DNA of 64,000 nt from Rhizobium cauense. Its GTDB lineage: Bacteria; Pseudomonadota; Alphaproteobacteria; Rhizobiales; Rhizobiaceae. The stretch spans positions 310,001-374,000 of the forward strand of contig NZ_JAEUAT010000003.1 of assembly GCF_019511525.1 (NCBI RefSeq), given 5' to 3'. Position numbers and translations under genes: made by a program. This document shows positions 8,278-16,061 of this stretch, piece by piece. The notes under the pieces were generated by a model. It did no database searches. It was not told where the DNA came from and worked only from the letters and a program-made list of their open reading frames with translations. Position 1 is the stretch's first letter. The number at the start of each line of letters is the position of its first letter.

Positions 8278-9378
8278 TTACTCACCTATTGCCGGAATGC
8301 GGGCGCCGGTCCCGTCGAACAACGTCACGTGGCGGGTATCGAAGGCGAGATTGACTTGATCGCCGACGCGGATTTCGTCGTCGGTGAAGATGCGCGCTGT
8401 TACCCGGCCAGAATCCGCACGCTCCATCGTCACCAGACTTTCCGGCCCCATATTCTCGTTGGCAAACAGCCTTCCGGCAATTGTGTTGGCCTCGCCGGTT
8501 TGCGCCATTCGCAGGTGTTCAGGACGGATCCCAAGCGTCATCTTGCCTTGCGCTGCGGCTTTGGCGATGGCCTCAGAAACAGGAAGGCTGGATAGCGTCA
8601 GGCCATCGGCCCGCAATCGCAATTGCCCCTCGTCGACCATGGCCTCCACTGGAACCAGGTTCATCGGTGGATTGCCGACAAAGTTCGCCACGAATGTCGT
8701 CGCCGGCCGGCGATAAATCTCGATGGGCGGCGCAAACTGCACGATGCGGCCTTTATCCATGACGGCGATGCGAGTCGCAAGCGCCATTGCCTCGGCCTGA
8801 TCGTGGGTCACGTAGACGGCTGTCATACCCATGTCGCGCTGCAGGTGGTTGAGAAAGCCGCGTGCTTCCAGACGAAGCTTGGCATCGAGGTTTGAAAGCG
8901 GCTCGTCGAAGAGATAGACCTGGCTCGGGTAGACGAGCGCACGCGCAAGCGAGGTGCGCTGCTGCTGGCCGCCGGAGATCTGGCTCGGCAGACGTTTCAT
9001 CAGATCCCCGATTTTCAAGACGTCCGCCACTTCCTTCGCGCGGGCATGACGCTTGTCGTCGGACTCGCCGCGAACTTTTAGCGGATAGGCGATGTTGTCC
9101 GCGAGGTTCATGTGCGGATAAAGTGCATAGTCCTGGAACACCATCGAGATCTGCCGGTCCTTTGGATGCAGGTAGGTGACGTCCTTGCCGCCGATCAGCA
9201 CCTTGCCGGCGGAAGGCGTTTCCAGCCCGGCGATCATTCGAAGGCTTGTGGTCTTGCCACAGCCGGAAGGGCCGAGCAGGCAGACAAACTCGCCATCGGC
9301 AATCGAGAGGCTGATGTCCGGCACCGCAGTAAACGAGCCAAAGGTTTTGGAGACGTTCTGGAATTCGACTGAAGCCAT
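8278..9378 (-). CDS. Sugar ABC transporter ATPase (UgpC/MalK type)
   Basis: A 366-residue ATPase of the carbohydrate CUT1 class. Walker A is GPSGCGKTT (36-44), the signature is ISGGQQQR (134-141) and Walker B is YLFDEP (about 155-160), followed by the H-loop (YVTHDQAEA). After residue 235 a MalK-like regulatory extension with two OB/TOBE folds follows (MTLGIRPEHLRM). It would energise the two permeases encoded immediately upstream, dimerising on the inner membrane. It sits between the second permease (14 bp gap) and the CehA/McbA hydrolase. Its length and C-terminal domain distinguish it from ribose-type double ATPases such as the one at 57140. Confidence 0.93.
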   Translation of the reverse strand: MASVEFQNVSKTFGSFTAVPDISLSIADGEFVCLLGPSGCGKTTSLRMIAGLETPSAGKVLIGGKDVTYLHPKDRQISMVFQDYALYPHMNLADNIAYPLKVRGESDDKRHARAKEVADVLKIGDLMKRLPSQISGGQQQRTSLARALVYPSQVYLFDEPLSNLDAKLRLEARGFLNHLQRDMGMTAVYVTHDQAEAMALATRIAVMDKGRIVQFAPPIEIYRRPATTFVANFVGNPPMNLVPVEAMVDEGQLRLRADGLTLSSLPVSEAIAKAAAQGKMTLGIRPEHLRMAQTGEANTIAGRLFANENMGPESLVTMERADSGRVTARIFTDDEIRVGDQVNLAFDTRHVTLFDGTGARIPAIGE

Positions 9379-9391
9379 GAGAAAAGTCCAA

Positions 9392-10222
9392 TTACGACTT
9401 GATGCCGCCGAAGAACCGGAAGCCGAACTTCCAGTTGACGAATAGGTAAAGCACGATGACGGGCAGCGAGTAGATGAGGGAATACGCGGCGAGTAGTGTA
9501 ACGATTGGCGTGCCCGCCTCCGAATAGAAGGAGTAGATGGCGACGGAAGCCGGCATCAGGGTATCTTTGCGAAGCAAGATGAACGGGATCAGGAAGCTGC
9601 CCCAAATGTTCACAAATGCCCAGACGACGACTACGACGATGCCTGGCCGGATGACCGGAAGCGCGACATCAAAAAAGGCCTGAATCGGCGACGCGCCGGC
9701 AACCATCGCGCTCTCCTCATAGGATCGCGGAATGGCGTCGATGAAATCGCGCAGGATGAACATGGCGGTCGGCAGCAGGCCGCCGGCAAAGACCAGGATG
9801 ACCGCGAGATGTGTATCGATTAGCCCCATTGCCGAGACGATCAGGAAGATCGGCACCATCGCCGCCGAGCCCGACACGACCGAGGAGAAAAGCAGGAGGA
9901 TATAAGTAACTGCGCCCTTGCCAGGAATTGACGAGCGCGACAATGCATAGGCTGCCAACGTCGCCGCGCCGCCGACAAGTATCACACCGCCAAAAGCCTG
10001 GATCAGACTGTTGAGCAGCGCACGCATGGCGAAGGTGTTTTCAAACACTGTCGCAAAGTTTGAGAGTGTAAACGGCGAGGGGATAGCAAGTCCCAGTTCG
10101 GCGCGCGCGTTGAACGGAGCGAATATGAACCAGACCAAGGGCAGGGCGAAGACCACACCGATCAGCGAAGCGACGACCGAGAAGACCGAGCGGCGCACAT
10201 AAATGCTGCGAGAAACCTGCAT
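9392..10222 (-). CDS. Sugar ABC transporter permease (MalG type)
   Basis: A 276-residue integral membrane protein with about six hydrophobic helices. The EAA loop that docks on the ATPase is recognisable as YEESAMVAGASPIQAFFDVALP near residue 165, and the C-terminus FRFFGGIKS is typical of CUT1 MalG-type permeases. Its start ATG shares a base with the TGA of the preceding permease gene, indicating coupled translation. It pairs with the MalF-type subunit encoded just before it to form the translocation channel. Confidence 0.92.
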   Translation of the reverse strand: MQVSRSIYVRRSVFSVVASLIGVVFALPLVWFIFAPFNARAELGLAIPSPFTLSNFATVFENTFAMRALLNSLIQAFGGVILVGGAATLAAYALSRSSIPGKGAVTYILLLFSSVVSGSAAMVPIFLIVSAMGLIDTHLAVILVFAGGLLPTAMFILRDFIDAIPRSYEESAMVAGASPIQAFFDVALPVIRPGIVVVVVWAFVNIWGSFLIPFILLRKDTLMPASVAIYSFYSEAGTPIVTLLAAYSLIYSLPVIVLYLFVNWKFGFRFFGGIKS

Positions 10223-11130
10223 CAGTCTGCCTCCGCTTTCTTCTTCTTGGCGATTTGCAAGTAGACCAGCGCAAATGCGAGGTTGATCAGCATGATGACC
10301 ACACCGACGGCAGCACCCCGGCCGAATTCAAAGTCCTTGAAGGCTACTCGGTAGGTGTAGATCGAGAGGAGTTCGGTCCGATAAGACGGGCCGCCGTTTG
10401 TCAAAAGGAAGGGGGTGAAGACGTTAAACGTCCACATGGTGATGAGTATCAGGTCTGTTACCACATGACCGCGAATGAGCGGCAGGGCGATATCGCGCAG
10501 TTTCTGCCAGGAGCTTGCACCGGCAACATCGGCGGCTTGAAAATAGCTCGGCGGGATCGACTGGAAGGCCGAGTTGAACAGCATCATCGAAAAGGCGGAG
10601 CCGCGCCAGGTGTTGAAGATCACGATCACCCAGAAGGGCTGCTGTAGCAACCAATCACCGGGCGGCAGGCCGAGGCCATGCATGATCATGTTCAGTGTGC
10701 CATTGTCGTAATCGAGAAACGCGAACCAGGCGAAACCGATGACCACTTCAGGCAGGATCCAGGCAGCGATGACAGCAGTCTGCAGGAAATTCTTGAGCGT
10801 CGGCGAAACCGACTGGCTGAGCCAAGCAAGGATAAGACCGAGCAATGCCTGCCCGATCAGCGCTGAAAATAACACGAACTGGACAGTCAGGATCAGCGAA
10901 AACCCGAACTGGCCCCGCGTAAAGAAGGTCGCGGGATTGAACAGCGTGAAATAGTTTTGCAGCCCGACAAAATCGGGATCGATAGCAGTGCGACCGAGCA
11001 ACGTTCTGTTGGTGAAGGAGACGACGATCACCCAGAAGAACGGGATGATGACGAAAACGCCGACCAGCGCGGCAGCGGGAGCAAGAAACACTGCGCCCGC
11101 GCGCGTGGAAAGCAGGGAGAATTTTTTCAT
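10222..11130 (-). CDS. Sugar ABC transporter permease (MalF type)
   Basis: A 302-residue membrane protein starting MKKFSLLSTRAGAVFLAPAA, with about six membrane spans. The EAA motif is FQAADVAGASSWQKLRDIALP around residue 200, in the second half as expected. It is the first permease after the binding-protein gene (77 bp gap) and is fused in translation with the next permease through a one-base TGATG overlap. It belongs to the CUT1 carbohydrate uptake class. Substrate specificity cannot be read from the sequence. Confidence 0.92.
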   Translation of the reverse strand: MKKFSLLSTRAGAVFLAPAAALVGVFVIIPFFWVIVVSFTNRTLLGRTAIDPDFVGLQNYFTLFNPATFFTRGQFGFSLILTVQFVLFSALIGQALLGLILAWLSQSVSPTLKNFLQTAVIAAWILPEVVIGFAWFAFLDYDNGTLNMIMHGLGLPPGDWLLQQPFWVIVIFNTWRGSAFSMMLFNSAFQSIPPSYFQAADVAGASSWQKLRDIALPLIRGHVVTDLILITMWTFNVFTPFLLTNGGPSYRTELLSIYTYRVAFKDFEFGRGAAVGVVIMLINLAFALVYLQIAKKKKAEAD

Positions 11131-11207
11131 GCGCGATTACCCTGTAGCAGCGCCCGCCGCGACGCGAAGGCCGGCTTTGTCGGTCGGCCCTCGGTTAATT
11201 CTGACGG

Positions 11208-12572
11208 TCAGAGACGGCTGACCGTATTCTCTTCGCCAACAATTGCGGTGACCGCTTCCTTGTACTGCTTCATTGCGGCTTCGGGCGTCAGTTCGCCGGA
11301 CACGACAGCCTCGGTCATGCGCTGAATTTCAGCCGAGACCTTGTTATAGTTGGCATCGTTCGGGCGCGCGGTCGTCAACGGCAGCAGCGTCTTGGCGGTT
11401 TCGGTCAGGAAGGGCGAATTCGGGATTGCCACGTCATTCCTGATACGGATGGCCGGCTGGATTTCCTGAAAAGCGGTGAGCTGCTCCTGGCTATTCATGA
11501 AGGAGAGCAGCGCCCAGGCCTCATTTGGCGCGTCCGAATGCGGATTGATAACGAACCCGGTACCGCCGGAAATCGTCACGAAATCCTGTCCGCGCAGACC
11601 GCGGCCCGGCTTTTCAGACGGCATTTTCTTCCAGGTCATGACATTGTCGCGGTCTGCAACCTCGAATTCCGCGCCCGGCCGGGTGACCGAACGATAGAAC
11701 CAGTCGCTTTCGATCAGCATCGCCGTCTTGCCATCGCGGAAGTTCGCGAATGTACGGTTGCGGCCATCACCGAGCATCTGGGCTCGTTGATCGCCGAGCT
11801 TGTCGTCGACGTAGACAGTCTTGTAGAGGTTCAATGTATCAAGGATCCCCTGGCTCGAAGCGATATATTTGCCGCTTTCGTCGGTCACTTGCTCCCCAGT
11901 GCCGAGCAATGCCATCCAGTAGCCCTGCATCGTGGTGGCTTCGCCCATCGAGACCCCAGCATTGATCTGCAACGGGAAGCTTGCCGGATCCGCCGCCTTC
12001 AGCTTTCGGGCGGCATCGAGCAGTTCTGCCCAGGAACTCGGCTGCCAGCTATCGGCGTCGATGCCAGCTTTCTTGAACAGGTCCTTGCGCACGAAGATCA
12101 TGCGGGCGTCGGTGCCGAGCGCAATGCCATAGGGCTTGCCCTGATAGCTCATCAGCGCCTTGGTGCCGTCAGAGATATGGCCCCAGCCATCCCACTTTGC
12201 GACATCAGCGCCACCGATCTCATCAAGCGGTTTCAGGAGGCCGCCCTGAACGAAGCTTGGAATGAGGAACCCGTCGAAGCCGGAAACATCAGCGCCGGCG
12301 CCGCTGGAAAAGTCCAGCGCCAGCTGTTGGGTCAGTTGCTCATCAGCGCCGCCGAACTGCGTCAGCTTGACGGTAACGTCTTTCCCGTCCGCCTTCATCT
12401 TGGCGGTAAAGGCGGGAATAACCTTCTTCTCGATCCACTCCGCCATGCCGCTGTTGACGCCACCGATGACACAACGGCAGGTGATATTGAGTTCGGTCGC
12501 CGCCAAAGCCTGGCTCGACAGCGCAATCGCCGCCGAAGCGCCCAGCAACAGAGAACGTATGTCCTTGCGCAT
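11208..12572 (-). CDS. Sugar ABC transporter solute-binding protein
   Basis: A 454-residue periplasmic binding protein. The start at 12572 is set by a strong GGAGGAATTCAC site and yields a clean signal peptide (MRKDIRSLLLGASAAIALS, cleavage after SQALA). The mature part opens ELNITCRCVIGGVNSGMAEW and has the typical CUT1 extracellular family-1 layout, with DVSGFDGFLIPSF, KALMSYQGKPYGIALGTD and a hinge around GTGFVINPHSD. It captures the transported carbohydrate and delivers it to the permeases. It is the first gene of the minus-strand operon, divergent from the LacI gene, so it is likely repressed by that regulator. Confidence 0.92.
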   Translation of the reverse strand: MRKDIRSLLLGASAAIALSSQALAATELNITCRCVIGGVNSGMAEWIEKKVIPAFTAKMKADGKDVTVKLTQFGGADEQLTQQLALDFSSGAGADVSGFDGFLIPSFVQGGLLKPLDEIGGADVAKWDGWGHISDGTKALMSYQGKPYGIALGTDARMIFVRKDLFKKAGIDADSWQPSSWAELLDAARKLKAADPASFPLQINAGVSMGEATTMQGYWMALLGTGEQVTDESGKYIASSQGILDTLNLYKTVYVDDKLGDQRAQMLGDGRNRTFANFRDGKTAMLIESDWFYRSVTRPGAEFEVADRDNVMTWKKMPSEKPGRGLRGQDFVTISGGTGFVINPHSDAPNEAWALLSFMNSQEQLTAFQEIQPAIRIRNDVAIPNSPFLTETAKTLLPLTTARPNDANYNKVSAEIQRMTEAVVSGELTPEAAMKQYKEAVTAIVGEENTVSRL

Positions 12573-12675
12573 GTGAATTCCTCCCAATTGGTCCGTTGGC
12601 CGGACAAGCAGTGTTGGTGCGAGAGTGGCTGCCGGATCCCTCCTCCTGGCGAACCTCACCTCTTACCCCTCTAAG

Positions 12676-12840
12676 AGTGAACACGTTTTCATTTTTGTCA
12701 ACAGTTCCAACATCGATAGAGAATGAAATACGGGACCAAAAACAGCTGCATAATACCCCTATCGGCACGACATCATCATTGCCTCTTGACGCGTTACTGT
12801 TCAAACCTCATGCTCATTGCACACGTTTTCATTTTGATGA
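12676..12840. promoter_or_regulatory. Pair of identical 15-bp operator-like repeats (ACACGTTTTCATTTT)
   Basis: ACACGTTTTCATTTT occurs twice in the same direction, at 12681-12695 and 12821-12835, inside the 275-bp divergent promoter region between the binding-protein gene and lacI. The first copy with its flank reads TGAACACGTTTTCA, an imperfect palindrome with a central CG, the usual shape of LacI-family operators. The spacing of 140 bp centre to centre (about 13 helical turns) would allow looping between two bound repressors. Regulator and role are inferred. Confidence 0.65.
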
Positions 12841-12847
12841 TGAGATC

Positions 12848-13885
12848 ATGACCGGACGAAATGACAGAAGAGGCGCCCGTGCCACGGCTGATCTCGTGGC
12901 GCGCGAAGCAAATGTTTCGCGCGTCGCCGTATCCCGTGCGTTCAACCCGAATGCATCGTTGAAGCCGGAAAAGCGCGACAGGATCCTGCAGATTGCCCGT
13001 GACCTGAACTACACGCCGGACGTGGCGGCGCGTTCGCTTGTCACCCGCCGCTCACATCTGGTTGGCATGATCGTGCCTGATGTCTGTTCGCCTTGGGAAA
13101 GCCAGGAGATCGACGCCCTGACGACTGCGCTGCAGGCCGAAGGTTTCGCGACCTTGCTGTTCAAGGCGAAGGCCGATTTCAGTATGGATCAGACACTGCT
13201 CACCTACATGCGCGGCTTCAACCCCGATTCAGTCATCGCCTTCACGGAGAATGTCGACGCCGATGTGCTCACCGGATTTCTCGACCGAGCCGTACCGATC
13301 TACGTGATCTACGACGACGGTACGGAATTTGGGGACAAGTCCTCCAGCCTCTACGACCGGCTACTCGTGCGCCAGCGGGACGGCATCGAGCAAGCGGTGG
13401 CACTGCTGCAGGGCTTTGGCGCCCAACGCGTTGCCTATCTGGGCGGGAAGCGCCAGTCCCTTGCCAACCGAGAGCGCGAGCGAATGATCACCCAAATCCT
13501 CGTCGAGCGTGGCATGCAGCCGCCGACGGTCATCGATGGCGACTATACGTACGACACCGCCTATCGCGCCACGCTAGACCTCTTCCGGGTCGAGGACGGT
13601 GCAGATGCGATCTTTGCCGCCAATGACGTCGGGGCTTTCGGGGCGATCGACGCGCTGCGTCACGATCTCGGCCTTTCGGTGCCGAACGACGTGAAGGTCA
13701 TCGGATTCGATGACATTCCGCAGTCGCACTGGAAAGCTTACAATCTTACTACCGTCCGGATCGATCTCGAGGACCGCGTACGCGCTCTCGTTCGCCTCAT
13801 CCTCCGGCGTCTCAGAAACCCCGAAGACGGTCCATTGACCGAAACGCTCGGTACCCGGCTTGTCGTGCGCGGCACGGTGGGTTGA
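12848..13885 (+). CDS. LacI-family transcriptional regulator
   Basis: A 345-residue regulator. The start at MTGRNDRRG places the LacI helix-turn-helix near residues 12-32 (TADLVAREANVSRVAVSRAF), followed by the hinge (YTPDVAARSLVTRRSHLVGM) and a periplasmic-binding-protein-like effector domain ending RLVVRGTVG. Effector-pocket segments include AIFAANDVGAFGAIDALR and VKVIGFDDIP. The open frame extends 84 codons further upstream, but that part has no coding character and crosses the operator region. It likely represses both the divergent ABC operon and its own, with the imported sugar or a derivative as inducer. Its stop adjoins the DUF5054 gene. Confidence 0.92.
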   Translation: MTGRNDRRGARATADLVAREANVSRVAVSRAFNPNASLKPEKRDRILQIARDLNYTPDVAARSLVTRRSHLVGMIVPDVCSPWESQEIDALTTALQAEGFATLLFKAKADFSMDQTLLTYMRGFNPDSVIAFTENVDADVLTGFLDRAVPIYVIYDDGTEFGDKSSSLYDRLLVRQRDGIEQAVALLQGFGAQRVAYLGGKRQSLANRERERMITQILVERGMQPPTVIDGDYTYDTAYRATLDLFRVEDGADAIFAANDVGAFGAIDALRHDLGLSVPNDVKVIGFDDIPQSHWKAYNLTTVRIDLEDRVRALVRLILRRLRNPEDGPLTETLGTRLVVRGTVG

Positions 13886-13908
13886 TTGCAACTGGCTGGC
13901 TGATTGAA

Positions 13909-15855
13909 ATGGAAATGACAGAAAAGCGCGTGCATCTTGTCTTCAAGACGCATCTAGACATTGGCTTCACGGATCACGCAGAGAAGGTTCGCAAACAGTA
14001 TCACGAACGGTTCATTCCGCAGGCAATCGAGACTGGCGAACACTTCTTCGCCGAGAACCCGAATGAGCCGCGCTTTATCTGGACGACCGGCGCCTGGCTG
14101 ATCTGGGATCACCTTAATACCCGCTCACCGGCAGAGATGAGGCGTTTGGAACAGGCGATCGAGCGTGGTCTTATACGGTGGCATGGGCTGCCCTACACGA
14201 CCCATACAGAACTTATGTCTCCGGCGCTTTTCCGCGCGGGACTGTCCTATTCGCAGGAGCTCGACCGCCGTTTCGGCAAGAAGACGATCGCCGCCAAGAT
14301 GACCGATGTCCCAGGCCATACGCTTGGGATGGTGCCGGTCCTTGCCGAGGCCGGCATTCGCTTTTTGCATCTCGGCGTCAACACAGCCTCGCCACCACCG
14401 AACGTGCCAGATGTCTTCCGGTGGCGCGCGCCAGGCGGCGAAGAGATTGTCGTGATGTATCAACGCTCCTATGGCGAGACCTATTTTCTGGAAGGGATGA
14501 GCGACGCGCTGAGTTTCGCCCACACCAGCGACAACATCGGCCCGCAGAGCGTGGCTCAGACCGTGGATGTCTATCGCGAGATGCGGCACCAGGCACCAGG
14601 CGCCATCGTATGTGCAGCAACACTCGAAGACTATGGTGCCATCCTCTGGGATGCCCGCGAACAGTTTCCGATCCTCGACATCGAACTCGGCGACAGCTGG
14701 ATCCACGGAAGCGCCACGGACCCACAAAAGACCGCCCGATTTTTAGCATTGCAGCGCCAGTATGACCGCTTTGTCGACGGCGGACTGACACCCAACCGGC
14801 TCGCATTCGGGCGGGGCCTGGCGATGGTCGCTGAGCACACCTGCGGCGTTGACATCAAGACCTATCTCCGGGACGACAAAGCCTGGTCGCGGAAGGATTT
14901 CGAAATAGCACGGGCATCCGATTACAGGTTTGCCTATTCGGAAGCGTCCTGGACTGAACAGCGCGCTTACATCGAAAGCGCCGTCTCAGTGCTGGAAGGT
15001 GATGACCGCAAGACTGCTGATGCGGCGCTCGCTCGTCTATCGGCACCCGCCCTGCCTACGATTTCGGCTCGGGCCGCGACGATCCGTGCCGGCCGATGGG
15101 AGGCTCGTGTCGATCCAGCAACCGGCGATCTCACTGCACTTGTCACGCCCGCCGGACGCACAATTGACGGCCGAATTGACGGAAATGGGCGCGCGTCGCT
15201 GATCGCATACCGCTACGAGAGTTACGACGCTACCGACATTGCGCGGCATATGGACACCTACCTGACGCATCGGCAAGAGTGGGCGATCCTCGATCACGAC
15301 AAGCCGGGCCTTGGCGCTTCTGGCGCTGGCATCTCCAAGGTCTTCACGCCGGCGCTGACGGCTGCAGAGGGATCCTCTGCCATGCTCTCGATGCCTCCCC
15401 AGGCAAGCGCACAGTATGGGGCACCTCCAATCTTGTCTGTGCATATGGAGGAAGTTGGAGAGGCCTTGCTTCTTACGTTCGTGTTGCGCGACAAGCCTGC
15501 GAACAGAATGCCGGAGGCAAGCTTCCTTACCTTCACGCCGGCCGGTGCGTCGGACTGGAGTTTCAGCAAGATGGGCCTCTGGCACTCATCTGACCGCATT
15601 GCCGAAAGTGGCGGGGCACAGCTTCAGGCCGTTGCAGCTGTACGGGAGGCCTCCACCTTGATGATCGAGCCGTTGGATACGCCGCTGGTGGCACCGCAGA
15701 GCTGGGACTTTATGACCTTCTGCAAGACCCACCCGAGCTTTGCCGAGGGCATCCGCTTCAACCTGCACAACAATAAGTGGGGAACCAATTTCCCCATGTG
15801 GTGCGAGGGCGATATTGTCGCCCGCTTTCGGATCACCGACTCCGTCGCGGACTGA
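13909..15855 (+). CDS. DUF5054 protein, GH38-like predicted glycosidase
   Basis: A protein of about 648 residues (start at MEMTEKRVH; a TTG at 13882 with GGTGGG upstream is an alternative). It opens with VHLVFKTHLDIGFTDHA, where the H-x-D resembles the zinc-binding start of family 38 alpha-mannosidases. Further conserved patches are WTTGAWLIWDHL, YTTHTELMSPALFRAG, KMTDVPGHTLGMVPVL and GDSWIHGSATDPQK. Members annotated DUF5054 are predicted glycoside hydrolases without an assigned substrate. No signal peptide is visible, so it probably acts on an imported glycoside in the cytoplasm. It follows lacI directly and completes the locus opposite the ABC transporter and PHP hydrolase. Confidence 0.82.
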   Translation: MEMTEKRVHLVFKTHLDIGFTDHAEKVRKQYHERFIPQAIETGEHFFAENPNEPRFIWTTGAWLIWDHLNTRSPAEMRRLEQAIERGLIRWHGLPYTTHTELMSPALFRAGLSYSQELDRRFGKKTIAAKMTDVPGHTLGMVPVLAEAGIRFLHLGVNTASPPPNVPDVFRWRAPGGEEIVVMYQRSYGETYFLEGMSDALSFAHTSDNIGPQSVAQTVDVYREMRHQAPGAIVCAATLEDYGAILWDAREQFPILDIELGDSWIHGSATDPQKTARFLALQRQYDRFVDGGLTPNRLAFGRGLAMVAEHTCGVDIKTYLRDDKAWSRKDFEIARASDYRFAYSEASWTEQRAYIESAVSVLEGDDRKTADAALARLSAPALPTISARAATIRAGRWEARVDPATGDLTALVTPAGRTIDGRIDGNGRASLIAYRYESYDATDIARHMDTYLTHRQEWAILDHDKPGLGASGAGISKVFTPALTAAEGSSAMLSMPPQASAQYGAPPILSVHMEEVGEALLLTFVLRDKPANRMPEASFLTFTPAGASDWSFSKMGLWHSSDRIAESGGAQLQAVAAVREASTLMIEPLDTPLVAPQSWDFMTFCKTHPSFAEGIRFNLHNNKWGTNFPMWCEGDIVARFRITDSVAD

Positions 15856-15938
15856 AATAGATTGGCGGTAATCGACAAGTTGCAGTCAACCTGCGCTCGC
15901 CACATCGGATGTAACGGTTTGCTCTAGCGTATTGCAGT

Positions 15939-15956
15939 GAAAAGCAAGTGCTTTTC
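15939..15956. repeat. Short perfect hairpin (GAAAAGCA-AG-TGCTTTTC)
   Basis: An 8-bp perfect inverted repeat with a 2-nt centre lies 84 bp after the DUF5054 stop. Such A/T-ended palindromes occur repeatedly between rhizobial genes. There is no T-run after it, so a terminator role is doubtful. Confidence 0.4.
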
Positions 15957-15988
15957 CAAAGTGCATCCGCTCGATAAGTAACGCAAAG

Positions 15989-16017
15989 TTGCAATCCGGC
16001 GCTCGTCCTGATATTAT
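15989..16017 (+). promoter_or_regulatory. Sigma-70-like promoter for the caspase operon
   Basis: TTGCAA at 15989-15994 and TATTAT at 16012-16017 are separated by 17 bp, close to the sigma-70 consensus and 45 bp upstream of the caspase gene start. A purine-rich GGGAGGA follows. This would drive the two overlapping genes downstream. Confidence 0.6.
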
Positions 16018-16061
16018 TTTTGGGAGGATACAGTTAGTCCGTGTGAGCGTCGGAGGGCGCA

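Noticed and set aside
9392..11130. Two permease genes possibly being one split gene
   Set aside because: Each has its own EAA motif and typical MalF or MalG length, so they are two separate subunits.
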